Source of the DNA: Maribacter halichondriae | GTDB lineage: Bacteria; Bacteroidota; Bacteroidia; Flavobacteriales; Flavobacteriaceae | Direction: 5' to 3' | DNA: 64,000 nt | Assembly: GCF_027474825.1 (NCBI RefSeq) | Contig: NZ_CP107030.1 | Location: forward strand, 124,001-188,000 | Part shown: in pieces, positions 54,539 through 62,842 of the stretch | Layout of the letters: each line of letters opens with the position of its first letter | Position numbering within the stretch: the stretch's first letter is position 1 | Position numbers and translations under genes: made by a program | Notes under the pieces: model-generated | What the model was told of the DNA's origin: nothing | The model's input: the letters and a program-made list of their open reading frames with translations, nothing else | The model's database searches: none

Positions 54539-55969
54539 TTAGTTTCTATTGACCCGGTAGGTAATTCTTTTGTTTGTAATTACGTTGCAGAGACTAATAT
54601 TCAAAGTGGTCGTGGCCGTAATATTAAGAGGGGGGTCTCCCACCATACCACCATATTCGACCACATAGCCTTGTGCCGAATAAGCGCCGCTTGTAGCTGT
54701 AACATTGGGTAGATCGTTCCAAGAACCTGGTGACGATGTAACCGAGGGATCGGTGATGTGGGCATAATTTTCCTGACCATCAATTCCATTATCCGGGTAA
54801 TCATTGGGTTCACCTGAATTCCAAAAAGCAAAGGTCAGTTCGGTACCTCCCGCAGCCCCGCTCCAAAATTGAGTTCCGGCCTCGGGTCCGGTCACCCATC
54901 GCCATTCTCCTTCAACGGCGGCATCCGTTGCCCCTATCCAACCCACGCCTTGCGCCTGAGAACCCGAAAAATCAGCTTCCGCCTGCGAGGTCAAAGTGGC
55001 TAGATAGCCTTGCAAACCGAAATAGGTTCGATTGCTCGCAGCGATTTCGGCATCCGTCCAGCTAATATTGGGATCAGAAACAAACTCGTAATAATGGCTT
55101 GTCGAAGGCAAATAATTGGCCTCGCCAACGGTAATCGAAAATTGTCTGATACCCGACGGACTTGCCGAACTTGATGAAAATTCCGTTGCGAGTACGGCCG
55201 CTTCAAATTCGATATAAGTCGCAGGGCCTTGAAGTGTGAGCTCTCCTTGAACGGCATCCCAAGTTGGCGTTATACTGGGATGACTTCCCGTTAGGGTAAG
55301 TAAATCTTCCCCATTGACGTAACCTCCTGAAATTTGAATATAAACGGCAGTGGTAGAGGTATCGTCAGGATCCGTAATCGTAATGCTTTGGGCAACCGGC
55401 ATAGAGGCCCCGGGACAATAGACTTGATTTCCAGAACCAACGACCAGTGGAGGCTGGTCAGGTATTTCTGCCGTGAACAGCACATTATCGATGTAATATC
55501 TATCGTTACTACCGTCCCAAACACCATCGGTTGCAACGAACCGTATGGCAGAACTAGCACTAATCTCGGCCGGAGCCAAGTCATAGCTTAAACTGTTCGT
55601 ACCTGATATCGTCGCAATGGTGATAAAGCTAGAACCATTGAATAACTGCACATCCATTGATTCATCCCCTACATCACGGTCATAATCCAATGTTAAAGTC
55701 ACATCGTTATAGGGCGACAAATCAAGGTTTCTGGTTATATATCGGGTATCAAGATTCTGAAAACGCAGACGATCGCCCACAATTCTCATACGTCCGTTAC
55801 TTGGGTTTGTACCCTCCCCTGTTTCTGTCCAATTACCCAGAAAAAGCTCAGATCCATCACTATTCGCGTAACTGACACTTTGAAAGTTATCGGCAAAGGT
55901 ATCCTGACCACGGAGTTGGCAGAAATATAAAAATGAAACGATATAAAGAAAGATTTGTAGAACTCTCAT
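54539..55969 (-). CDS. Secreted C-type lectin domain protein
   Basis: 476 residues from ATG 55967-55969; a TTG at 55984 is less likely. Signal peptide ends near LRGQ. Residues about 20-150 form a lectin-like jelly-roll (LGNWTETGEGTNPSNG, ITRNLDLSPYNDVTL). A cadherin-like segment covers about 160-280. The C-type lectin domain is about 295-450 (HYYEFVSDPNISWTDAE, GYLATLTSQAEADF, WIGATDAAVEGEWRW, FAFWNSGEPNDYPDNG). The last residues CNVITNKRITYRVNRN are typical of the linker before a T9SS sorting domain, but no CTD follows. It probably binds surface glycans. Confidence 0.82.
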   Translation of the reverse strand: MRVLQIFLYIVSFLYFCQLRGQDTFADNFQSVSYANSDGSELFLGNWTETGEGTNPSNGRMRIVGDRLRFQNLDTRYITRNLDLSPYNDVTLTLDYDRDVGDESMDVQLFNGSSFITIATISGTNSLSYDLAPAEISASSAIRFVATDGVWDGSNDRYYIDNVLFTAEIPDQPPLVVGSGNQVYCPGASMPVAQSITITDPDDTSTTAVYIQISGGYVNGEDLLTLTGSHPSITPTWDAVQGELTLQGPATYIEFEAAVLATEFSSSSASPSGIRQFSITVGEANYLPSTSHYYEFVSDPNISWTDAEIAASNRTYFGLQGYLATLTSQAEADFSGSQAQGVGWIGATDAAVEGEWRWVTGPEAGTQFWSGAAGGTELTFAFWNSGEPNDYPDNGIDGQENYAHITDPSVTSSPGSWNDLPNVTATSGAYSAQGYVVEYGGMVGDPPLNITATTTLNISLCNVITNKRITYRVNRN

Positions 55970-56166
55970 TATTGAAGTTGACAAAAAGTAAGGTAATCAC
56001 TCTAGAAAAGGCAAAGTAAATACGTAAGTATTGGCTTACAAAATTTTTGTTGTAAGATGCCGTAAACACATGTTCAAAGGCCTTGATATTGTGGTGATAG
56101 GTTTTTCAAAGACTATCTTTCAAACGAATGATTTGCCTATTAAAATCGTTATCCATTGTTTAACTG

Positions 56167-56174
56167 TATCTTTG
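56167..56174 (+). promoter_or_regulatory. Candidate Bacteroidota -7 element of the helicase gene
   Basis: TATCTTTG, a perfect TAnnTTTG match, 17 bases before the helicase start codon. TTTG at 56132-56135 is too far upstream for an ideal -33, so only the -7 is supported. Confidence 0.5.
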
Positions 56175-56190
56175 CGGCTTATTTGAAATT

Positions 56191-57494
56191 ATGACTTTTA
56201 AAGACCTCGGCATTGCCGAACCCATACTTCGTGCTGTTGAGGCCGAAGGTTACACCACTCCCACTCCCATTCAAGAACAAGCAATTCCTATCTTACTGAA
56301 AGGAAAAGACCTTTTGGGTGTAGCCCAGACCGGTACTGGAAAGACAGCGGCTTTTGGCATTCCAATCCTACATCATTTATATGAAGGCATCAGCCTTCGC
56401 GACAATAAAAGAAAAAAATCAAGGCTTTGGTAGTGACGCCTACGCGCGAACTTGCCATTCAAATAGGCGAAAGTTTTACCGCCTACGGAAAGTTTACCGG
56501 ACTTCGAAATACGGTAATCTTCGGTGGGATAAAACAAGGAAAACAGGTAAGTGCACTGCGCAATGGAGTCGATATACTCATAGCCACCCCCGGCAGACTC
56601 TTGGATCTCATGAATCAAGGCTTTATCACTTTTAGAGACCTTGAAGTCGTGGTGCTCGATGAGGCGGATCAGATGTTGGATATGGGCTTTATACATGACA
56701 TCAAAAAAATCATCGCCAAACTACCGCCAAAACGACAATCACTTTTCTTTTCGGCGACCATGCCCAAGGATATCGTCGAACTTTCCAGAAAGATGTTAGG
56801 CGATTTTGAAAGGGTCACGATAAAACCGGAGCAAGCGACCGCCGAGAAGGTAGAACAAGGTGTTTATTTTGTTTCTAAACAAAACAAGCCGAAATTGTTG
56901 GCCTATCTTTTAAAGGAACGGCCGAATGACTCCGTGCTCGTTTTTTCGCGCACAAAACACGGTGCGAATAAAATCGTGAAGAAACTGGCACAAGCGGGAA
57001 TAAAGTCCGCTGCCATTCACGGCAATAAATCCCAGACCGCCCGCCAAAAGGCCCTGGGCGATTTCAAGGATGGGAAACTACGGGTATTGATCGCCACCGA
57101 TATCGCCGCCCGTGGTATAGATGTCGAGGAACTTTCCTTGGTCGTCAACTATGATCTTCCGAACGTTTCTGAAACTTATGTACACCGAATCGGGCGAACA
57201 GGTCGGGCCAGTGCAAGCGGCATCGCCCTTTCATTTTGTGATAAAGAGGAAAGGCCCTATTTACAAGATATAGAAAAACTCATAAAGCAAGAAGTACCCA
57301 GAATGCCGGAGCATCAATTTGTCGATGACGATGACGACGAACCGGAAACGCCACAACAACCCCAAAAGCCGAGAAATCCGAATTCATCGAGAAATCGAAA
57401 TAGAAATCGAAACCGTTCGGGAAATTCCAATTATAGGGGCGGAAACAATCAAAATCGGAATCGAGGCAGCAATAAGTCTCGTGGGAGAGATTGA
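56191..57494 (+). pseudogene. DEAD-box RNA helicase, frameshifted by one missing A
   Basis: The frame begins [18 protein letters not shown] with the Q motif and Walker A AQTGTGKT at 45-52. After RDNKRKK it ends at 56433. From 56427 the other frame resumes [13 protein letters not shown], then [39 protein letters not shown] and HRIGRTGRA. Adding one A to the seven-base run at 56412-56418 gives [14 protein letters not shown] and a 434-residue protein. The Asn/Arg-rich tail is [19 protein letters not shown]. The family unwinds RNA in ribosome assembly or cold adaptation. The tail is duplicated at 58162-58230. Confidence 0.86.
57423..57491. repeat. Helicase-tail direct repeat, copy 1 (in use)
   Basis: 69 bases encoding the last 23 helicase residues. 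Copy 2 at 58162-58230 agrees at 54 of 69 bases and 21 of 23 residues. Of 12 differing codons 10 are synonymous, so both copies evolved as coding sequence. The DUF559 gene lies between them. Confidence 0.85.
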
Positions 57495-57514
57495 TATCTT
57501 ATGCCGAAAAGCCG

Positions 57515-57551
57515 AAAAAGTCGTTCCCCGACCCTAAAGGGTGGACTTTTT
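57515..57551 (+). terminator. Hairpin terminator after helicase copy 1 tail
   Basis: AAAAAGTC (57515-57522) pairs with GACTTTTT (57544-57551) around an inner ACCCT AA AGGGT stem, ending in T5. It lies 21 bases after the helicase stop. Confidence 0.75.
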
Positions 57552-57627
57552 CTGGATTTTGCAAATAACAACAATTTCGTCAAAATCATACTAAAACCCA
57601 AAAAGGTTCTCCCATGACTGGATGGAG

Positions 57628-57667
57628 CCGATTTCCACTCCCTTCAGGGTTGGGGAAAGGAAATCGG
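57628..57667. repeat. Palindromic element upstream of DUF559
   Basis: CCGATTTCC (57628-57636) and GGAAATCGG (57659-57667) are perfect inverted copies enclosing ACTCCCTTCAGGGTTGGGG, a GC-rich core of the dispersed CCCC-n-GGGGTTnGGGG kind. It sits 85 bases before the DUF559 start. Confidence 0.75.
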
Positions 57668-57751
57668 CGGTGTAAAAAGAATAAATTCCCTATTTTGTCC
57701 AATATAAAGAAATGGAATTCCTTGGAAAAAGATTGGTCGAAAATAACAGGA

Positions 57752-58119
57752 ATGCACGATGGGGCTTCTCCAGAAATCTTTAAAACGCGGAAAAGCTAAG
57801 GTCTAGGATGACCAAATCTGAAAAAAAGTTATGGGAATACCTAAAGGGAAAACCATTAGGATTCAAATTTCGAAGACAACATCCCATAAACACCTATATT
57901 TTAGACTTCTATTGTCATAAAAAAAGACTTTCCATAGAACTGGATGGTGAATATCATGATAGTCTTGAACAAACTGAGAAAGACTTCGACCGAACAAAAT
58001 ACTTAAATGGAATTGGCGTACAGGAACTTCGATTCAAAAACTCCGAGGTACTTAAAAATATTGAAACAGTAATTAGTTCTATTGAGGAAGAGCTACGCAA
58101 GGGTTCTATTTATGCTTGA
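57752..58119 (+). CDS. DUF559 (Vsr-fold) endonuclease-like protein, N-terminus shifted by one base
   Basis: The intact frame from ATG 57808 gives 103 residues: MTKSEKKLWEYLKGKPLGFK, FRRQHPINTYILDFYCHKKRL, SIELDGEYHDSLEQTEKD and LRFKNSEVLKNIE. These are the DUF559 catalytic landmarks (Arg-Gln-His, Asp-Phe-Tyr, Glu-Leu-Asp-Gly). Homologues start earlier, and MHDGASPEIFK at 57752 is the expected N-terminus but sits one base out of frame. One A added to the four-base run at 57782-57785 yields 122 residues reading IFKNAEKLRSRMTKSEKK. The Vsr-like fold nicks or cuts DNA. It lies between duplicated helicase tails. Confidence 0.8.
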
Positions 58120-58161
58120 AACAGGTGTTCGTAGCTTTGTAAAAACCACCATCACGCCGTC

Positions 58162-58230
58162 AATTCCAACTATCGGCGCGGAAACAACCAAAATCGGAAC
58201 AGAAACAGCAATAAATCAAGGGGTCGGGAT
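58162..58230. repeat. Helicase-tail direct repeat, copy 2 (displaced)
   Basis: In the helicase frame it reads [19 protein letters not shown] then RGRD and continues QFFSQKPL to a TAA at 58255-58257. A TAG at 58132-58134 closes the frame upstream and no start precedes it, so it is an orphan 3' end. It begins 43 bases after the DUF559 stop. Confidence 0.83.
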
Positions 58231-58270
58231 CAATTTTTTAGTCAAAAACCACTATAAGTCTTACATACAT

Positions 58271-58299
58271 AAAAACCCTATGGCATTTTAGCCATAGGG
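58271..58299 (-). terminator. Rho-independent terminator of the 58341 gene
   Basis: On the minus strand CCCTATGGC, six-base loop, GCCATAGGG, then TTTTT. Perfect 9-base stem 42 bases after the stop of the 58341-59135 gene. On the plus strand it could also stop transcripts through DUF559. Confidence 0.9.
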
Positions 58300-58340
58300 C
58301 CAATGTAAAATTATCTTTGAAACTGTTTTAGGCTTTTTTG

Positions 58341-59135
58341 CTAACGCGCCATTCTAACCAATTCAGCCATATAAACATATTTCATATCCCTAGCCGCCAT
58401 ACCTTCTTGCATCAACTTTGTTTTTGCTGGAGTTGACCCCTCCTCCCAATCAATATTTTGATTTAACGCCTGCTTATAACCATCGAACATGCTAACGGTC
58501 ATGTGCGAGGCATAGGTATCACTTCCTATAGGGCTCATAAACCTGATCAATCCCCAACTGGTCTTCTCACCTGCATCGACTGCCTTTTGATGTAAGGTCT
58601 GAAAGACTTCTTTTTCCGCTTTTTCGTAGGTGCCGTAATTCATAAGGTCTACCTTCATCATATCCAATTGGGCAACAGTACCTAGAACCATTTCGGATGG
58701 TGATGAACCTGTGGTTGTGGCGATTTCTTCGGCATATATCCGAACTGCCAAATCTCGATTTTTAGATGAACCATTGAGTTTGTCCATCAGGTCGGCTTCA
58801 TTCATATTTGGATAGGCAGCTTTGGCTCTATCCATAAGATTACTCCAGCTACTACCATCCATCATTTTGACAGGGTCTTTGTATAGCGAGACTGTCAGAT
58901 ACTGAAAATCTTGCATTTCGCCACCTGGCTTTAATGTCCATAAGTCCCAACCCATGATGTCTCCTGCTTTTACGCGTTGTTCTTGGATCTTTTGCCAAAA
59001 CTCCTCGGTTTCTCCATAGGCAGCTTCCTGTTCATTATCCACTTTCATGAATTCGAAAACCAGATATAATTTTTCCTGTGCATTGGCCATTACACCGAAC
59101 AGCATCAATACGGCAATCAGTACTACTTTTTTCAT
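58341..59135 (-). CDS. Secreted protein of unknown function
   Basis: 264 residues. Signal peptide ends at VMANAQ. Two similar-sized halves (about 22-120 and 140-264) each show beta-alpha-beta-type patterns (KLYLVFEFMKVDNEQEAAY, FQYLTVSLYKDPVKMM, SHMTVSMFDGYKQAL), suggesting a tandem ferredoxin-like or NIPSNAP-type fold, but I do not recognise the family. It is downstream of the LytTR regulator gene, with direct repeats in its promoter region. Confidence 0.68.
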   Translation of the reverse strand: MKKVVLIAVLMLFGVMANAQEKLYLVFEFMKVDNEQEAAYGETEEFWQKIQEQRVKAGDIMGWDLWTLKPGGEMQDFQYLTVSLYKDPVKMMDGSSWSNLMDRAKAAYPNMNEADLMDKLNGSSKNRDLAVRIYAEEIATTTGSSPSEMVLGTVAQLDMMKVDLMNYGTYEKAEKEVFQTLHQKAVDAGEKTSWGLIRFMSPIGSDTYASHMTVSMFDGYKQALNQNIDWEEGSTPAKTKLMQEGMAARDMKYVYMAELVRMAR

Positions 59136-59308
59136 GTTCTATTATTTTATTGGTTAGTAGAATTCGTTTGGGCCATGAACATGGACATTTTGTTAATATC
59201 CCAAATTCGAATTCCTAATTATGGTTCCCCCGAACCATATACTAATGGTAGTGGATTTAATCCGTAAAAGAATTGAAAACAGGACGAACATGTGCTTTAA
59301 GTGTCCCA

Positions 59309-59340
59309 AGCGGTACTTTGAGCTATCGAGCAGTACTTTT
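59309..59340. promoter_or_regulatory. Direct repeat AGCxGTACTTT, possible LytTR site
   Basis: AGCGGTACTTT at 59309 and AGCAGTACTTT at 59329: 10 of 11 bases agree, 20 bases apart start to start, about two helix turns. LytTR regulators bind direct repeats with similar spacing. It lies between the response regulator stop and the 59135 gene start. Confidence 0.4.
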
Positions 59341-59357
59341 CTAGGGGTTTGAGCTTA

Positions 59358-60089
59358 TCAAATGGTATGTAGGCGATTCAACAACGGTTCTTTGTGCGAT
59401 TTTCCAATGGGGATTACCTTTCTTCCTACCTCTAAATGACCGTCGGCTAAAACATCCAACTTTGACAAATTAATTATAAAAGATCTGTGCACTCGAATAA
59501 ACATTGGCTTTGGAAGCTTTTCTTCCATCGTTTTAAGCGTACTCGTCAGCACGTGATTGGTATTATCGGTAACCAAAGTGCAATAGTTACGATCTGCCTC
59601 GATATATAGAATGTTTTCCAAAAGTAACTTTTCCATCCTACCGTTGTGGCGAACAAAGATTCTGTCGTCAAGTACTTCAATATGTCGAACATTTTTCAGG
59701 GTTTCTTTCTTTTCCCTTACCTGCTCGACCACCAAGGCAACGGTGCGCTGCAAATCCAATTTATTAAAGGGTTTTGATATAAAGGCATACGGATGGGTTT
59801 CTTTAGCCTTTGAAAAAGTTGCCTCATCGCTATTGGCCGTAAGATAGATTACCGGAATGTCATGTTTTTTGTGAATGGCCGAAACCGTTTCTATACCGTT
59901 CAGGGCTCCTTTTAGATTGATATCCATTAAAATCACATCCGGTCCATAGTTTACGGCATGCGCAATGGCTTCTTCCCCTCGTGATTCAATACCTGTTACC
60001 TCATATCCTAAGTTCAATAGCTGTAACGATATATTCGCGGCGATGATCATATCATCCTCAACGATCAATATTCTAGTTCTTCCCTCCAT
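59358..60089 (-). CDS. LytTR-family response regulator
   Basis: 243 residues. Receiver with IVEDD, phospho-acceptor Asp56 (LMDINLKG), Thr in YLTANSDE and Lys in FISKPFNK; LytTR domain from about 135 (DRIFVRHNGRMEKLLLENI, TSTLKTMEEKLPK, RVHRSFIINLSKLD). Its ATG is 1 base from the stop of the histidine kinase, so the pair is one operon. It probably controls nearby secreted-protein genes. Confidence 0.92.
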   Translation of the reverse strand: MEGRTRILIVEDDMIIAANISLQLLNLGYEVTGIESRGEEAIAHAVNYGPDVILMDINLKGALNGIETVSAIHKKHDIPVIYLTANSDEATFSKAKETHPYAFISKPFNKLDLQRTVALVVEQVREKKETLKNVRHIEVLDDRIFVRHNGRMEKLLLENILYIEADRNYCTLVTDNTNHVLTSTLKTMEEKLPKPMFIRVHRSFIINLSKLDVLADGHLEVGRKVIPIGKSHKEPLLNRLHTI

Positions 60090-60090
60090 T

Positions 60091-62052
60091 TTAAGCGGCC
60101 TTGTTCAGTTGAAATTCAAAGAAAACGGAAGTTCCGTTATCTACCGTCAGTTTCATGCTACCATCCAATTGCTTGGTCAAAAGTTCAATGAGCTGTGTAC
60201 CAAAACCAGTACCCTTTTGTGGATCGCTTTCTATTCTACCTATGCCGTTGTCGGCTACTTTAAGGTGAACTTCGGATCCTACCTCGCTAAGACTGATTTC
60301 AATCCGTCCTGAGCCATCCTTTGTAAAAGCATACTTTAAAGAATTTGAAATTAATTCATTGACAATCAATCCAATAGGAATCGCGATATCAACATTAAGT
60401 TCAATTTCTTTCATGTCACAAATAAGTATAATTTGCTCTCGAGCCCCAAAGGAATCGATGATGAAATCACCCAGATTTTTGAAATATTCCTTCATTTCGA
60501 TGGCGGCCAAACTCTTACCCTGATATAGTTTTTGATGTATTATGCTCATACTCTGAACCCGCTGTTGGCTCTTTTGTATGGCCTCGATAGTATCTGGGTC
60601 ATCAATTTGAGCAGATTGTAACGACAAAAGGCTTGACACAATTTCAAGATTGTTCTTTACACGGTGATGGATTTCTTTTAATAAAAACTCCTTTTCTTTG
60701 TTCTGCTTCTGCAAAAGTTGGTTGATCTTGAACTTGTTCTGCATGGCCTTAATAGCTAACACAAGCAATAGTAATAGTAAAACGGCTATGATCAAGAACA
60801 AGTTTTGTCGTGTTCGCTGTTTTATTATTTGGGTTTCCTGCAACTCGATCGTACTCTCTTTTTGCGCCACATCGAACTCCGTGCGAAGCCTTGAGATGCG
60901 TTGGTCGGCCTCAGCTGTAAAAACCGCACTTTTATACTTGTCATATTCGGCGAGGGCCTGATAAGCCTCCTGATATTGATAGTTTCCCGCATATGCCTTC
61001 CCCAGGGCCTCATAAGCCTGGCTCAGGAAAAAATTGTCCCCAAATTCGTCGGTGGCAATGGTAATGCATTTTTGAAGGCTTTCAATGGCACCAGAATATT
61101 TTCCCTGCAGGTTATACAGTTTTCCAATGGATAACCAACTGCGCATGGTCATAAAATTATTGTCCAGTAATTCGGCATATTTTAGTGCATCGGCACCGGC
61201 CTCCTCAGCTTTTTCGAATTCGTTTTGATATGCGTACAAGTCGAGCAAATAAATGTACGCGTCGCTTAAATTATTATAAAAGCCGTAGCGCTCACCAATA
61301 GCTACGGAGTGTTGGAAATAGTTTAGGGCCTTGTCGAATTCATTCAAAGACACATAGTTATTGCCGACGACGAACAAGGTGAAATCATAGTCCAAATCAT
61401 TGATACCACGTTCCTCAAAGAGCGCCAGTGATTTAAGTCCATATTCCAATCCTGCTTCAAATTTGGACTGTTTCCAAAACAAATTGCTCAGATCGCTATA
61501 GGCCATGGCCATGGCCCTTTTGTCGTTCAATTTCTGGCCCAGAGAAAGGGTTTCAAGAGCAAAGTCCGCGGCACTACCCAATTTTCCACGCCGCTCGTGC
61601 ACATAACCCAATTGCGTGATGAGATGGGCCAAATCGGTTTCACGAACTTTGGTCTTTGCGTTTTCAAGCACCCGCTCGGCCTCATCGAGTTTTTCCATTC
61701 GCAGCAATATGGCCCCTTGGGTTATCTGAAATCGACCTTGCCATAAGATGTTTTTTTTGGCCGAAGTCAATTGCAATCCAATTTCGGTGAAATCCATCGC
61801 TTTTGGCAAATTGCGGGTGTGCCAATAATATGCCAAATCATTTAGTATAGAGAATTTTAGGGAGTCGGGTCTTGCTTTCGGATAGGCTTGCTCCAAAGTA
61901 TCCAAATAGGAAGTTCCAAAATTATCGGTATCCACAAAGACCTTTTTGTAAGGCTTTTCGCTTTCAAAATCGATAATCTGGGCAAGAGTAAGACCGCAAT
62001 TCAAAAAAGAAAGGATGCAAAAACAGATGGCTTTATAAAAAAAGCTTTGCAT
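60091..62052 (-). CDS. Sensor histidine kinase with TPR sensor region (HisKA_2)
   Basis: 653 residues from ATG 62050-62052, chosen because it starts the signal peptide (ICFCILSFLNCGLTLAQ). About 60-400 are TPR repeats (LGSAADFALETLSLGQKL, FEAGLEYGLKSLALFEERG, YQEAYQALAEYDKYK) facing the periplasm, followed by one membrane helix at about 428-446, a HisKA_2 dimerisation segment HHRVKNN at about 462-468 with SMSIIHQKLYQGK, and a HATPase domain (NELISNSLKYAF, DNGIG, GFGTQL). It signals to the LytTR regulator downstream. Confidence 0.92.
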   Translation of the reverse strand: MQSFFYKAICFCILSFLNCGLTLAQIIDFESEKPYKKVFVDTDNFGTSYLDTLEQAYPKARPDSLKFSILNDLAYYWHTRNLPKAMDFTEIGLQLTSAKKNILWQGRFQITQGAILLRMEKLDEAERVLENAKTKVRETDLAHLITQLGYVHERRGKLGSAADFALETLSLGQKLNDKRAMAMAYSDLSNLFWKQSKFEAGLEYGLKSLALFEERGINDLDYDFTLFVVGNNYVSLNEFDKALNYFQHSVAIGERYGFYNNLSDAYIYLLDLYAYQNEFEKAEEAGADALKYAELLDNNFMTMRSWLSIGKLYNLQGKYSGAIESLQKCITIATDEFGDNFFLSQAYEALGKAYAGNYQYQEAYQALAEYDKYKSAVFTAEADQRISRLRTEFDVAQKESTIELQETQIIKQRTRQNLFLIIAVLLLLLLVLAIKAMQNKFKINQLLQKQNKEKEFLLKEIHHRVKNNLEIVSSLLSLQSAQIDDPDTIEAIQKSQQRVQSMSIIHQKLYQGKSLAAIEMKEYFKNLGDFIIDSFGAREQIILICDMKEIELNVDIAIPIGLIVNELISNSLKYAFTKDGSGRIEISLSEVGSEVHLKVADNGIGRIESDPQKGTGFGTQLIELLTKQLDGSMKLTVDNGTSVFFEFQLNKAA

Positions 62053-62278
62053 GCAAGGGTCCGGTTGTCTACGGGGGGAACGGTTGAATGTTAAATATAC
62101 AACAATTATGGCATATATCGTTCGATAAATAATAGTGTGCATTCGGACAAGGAAACCATACGTTCGTCCTAAATCGGTTCAAAAGGCTTTAGTAATTGAC
62201 TTTATTTAAGTTGTCTTAGTATCAGTGCTATGAGCGTTCCCCCAGAATGAACAAGCAATCTTGCCTAAAATGGGAACC

Positions 62279-62806
62279 ATGAAAATTATAGGCCTTACTT
62301 ACCTTTTATTTCTTGCGTTAAACGTTTCCTGCAAAGGCGATGTTCAAAGTACTCCTAACATGAAGGAGCAAATCAGCCAAAATCAAATTTCCTCAAATCT
62401 AAATTGCTTTGTGGATCATGCATGGAATGGCCAAAACGTCGACTCCCTTAGGTCGATATCCACCGAAAATGTCATCAGAAACCAAAACGGAATCGAGGTG
62501 GCAAGCAACCAAAACGAGCTGGAGGCCAATATGAACATCTTTTTTACCGCTTTCCCAGACCTGCACCTACAATTGGAACACAGCGATATACAAAACGACG
62601 ATGTTTACCTGCAATGGACTTCAACGGGCACTAATACCGGGATTTTCGGCGAATCGGCACCTACTGGGAAAAAAGTAAAGCTCCAAGGTATCTCGCATTT
62701 ACATTTTAATGCCGAAGGAAAATTGGTGCAAGAAGATGTCTATTACAACGAGCTAGAACTGTTGCAGCAATTGGGCTATACCCTGAACCCACCAGTATTG
62801 GAATAA
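62279..62806 (+). CDS. SnoaL-like/ester-cyclase-type lipoprotein
   Basis: 175 residues from ATG 62279; an upstream TTG is less likely. Leader has lipobox LNVSC. The mature domain (CFVDHAWNGQNVDSLRSIST, FFTAFPDLHLQLEHSDIQND, DVYLQWTSTGTNTG, GISHLHFNAEGKLVQEDVYY) fits the NTF2/SnoaL fold of polyketide cyclases. Enzymatic activity is not certain. It is divergent from the kinase gene, with a 226-base spacer. Confidence 0.82.
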   Translation: MKIIGLTYLLFLALNVSCKGDVQSTPNMKEQISQNQISSNLNCFVDHAWNGQNVDSLRSISTENVIRNQNGIEVASNQNELEANMNIFFTAFPDLHLQLEHSDIQNDDVYLQWTSTGTNTGIFGESAPTGKKVKLQGISHLHFNAEGKLVQEDVYYNELELLQQLGYTLNPPVLE

Positions 62807-62842
62807 CCAGTAAACATAAATAATAACAAAAACCGAGAAATT

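Noticed and set aside
56412-56418. Transcriptional slippage on the A7 run restoring the helicase
   Set aside because: Possible in principle, but other broken genes have runs of only 4-6, too short for efficient slippage. One common cause (under-calling) is simpler.
57614-57799. 61-codon ORF before DUF559 as a separate gene
   Set aside because: It runs through the palindrome, and only its end (MHDGASPEIFK) is meaningful, as the displaced DUF559 N-terminus.
58082-58291. ORF overlapping the DUF559 end and the displaced helicase tail
   Set aside because: It is an alternate-frame reading of two real segments; its helicase-like part is the out-of-frame version of the duplicated tail.
59221-59238. 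ATGGTTC CCCC GAACCAT hairpin as terminator of the LytTR gene
   Set aside because: Seven-base stem but no T tract and 120 bases from the stop; only a structured intergenic element can be claimed.
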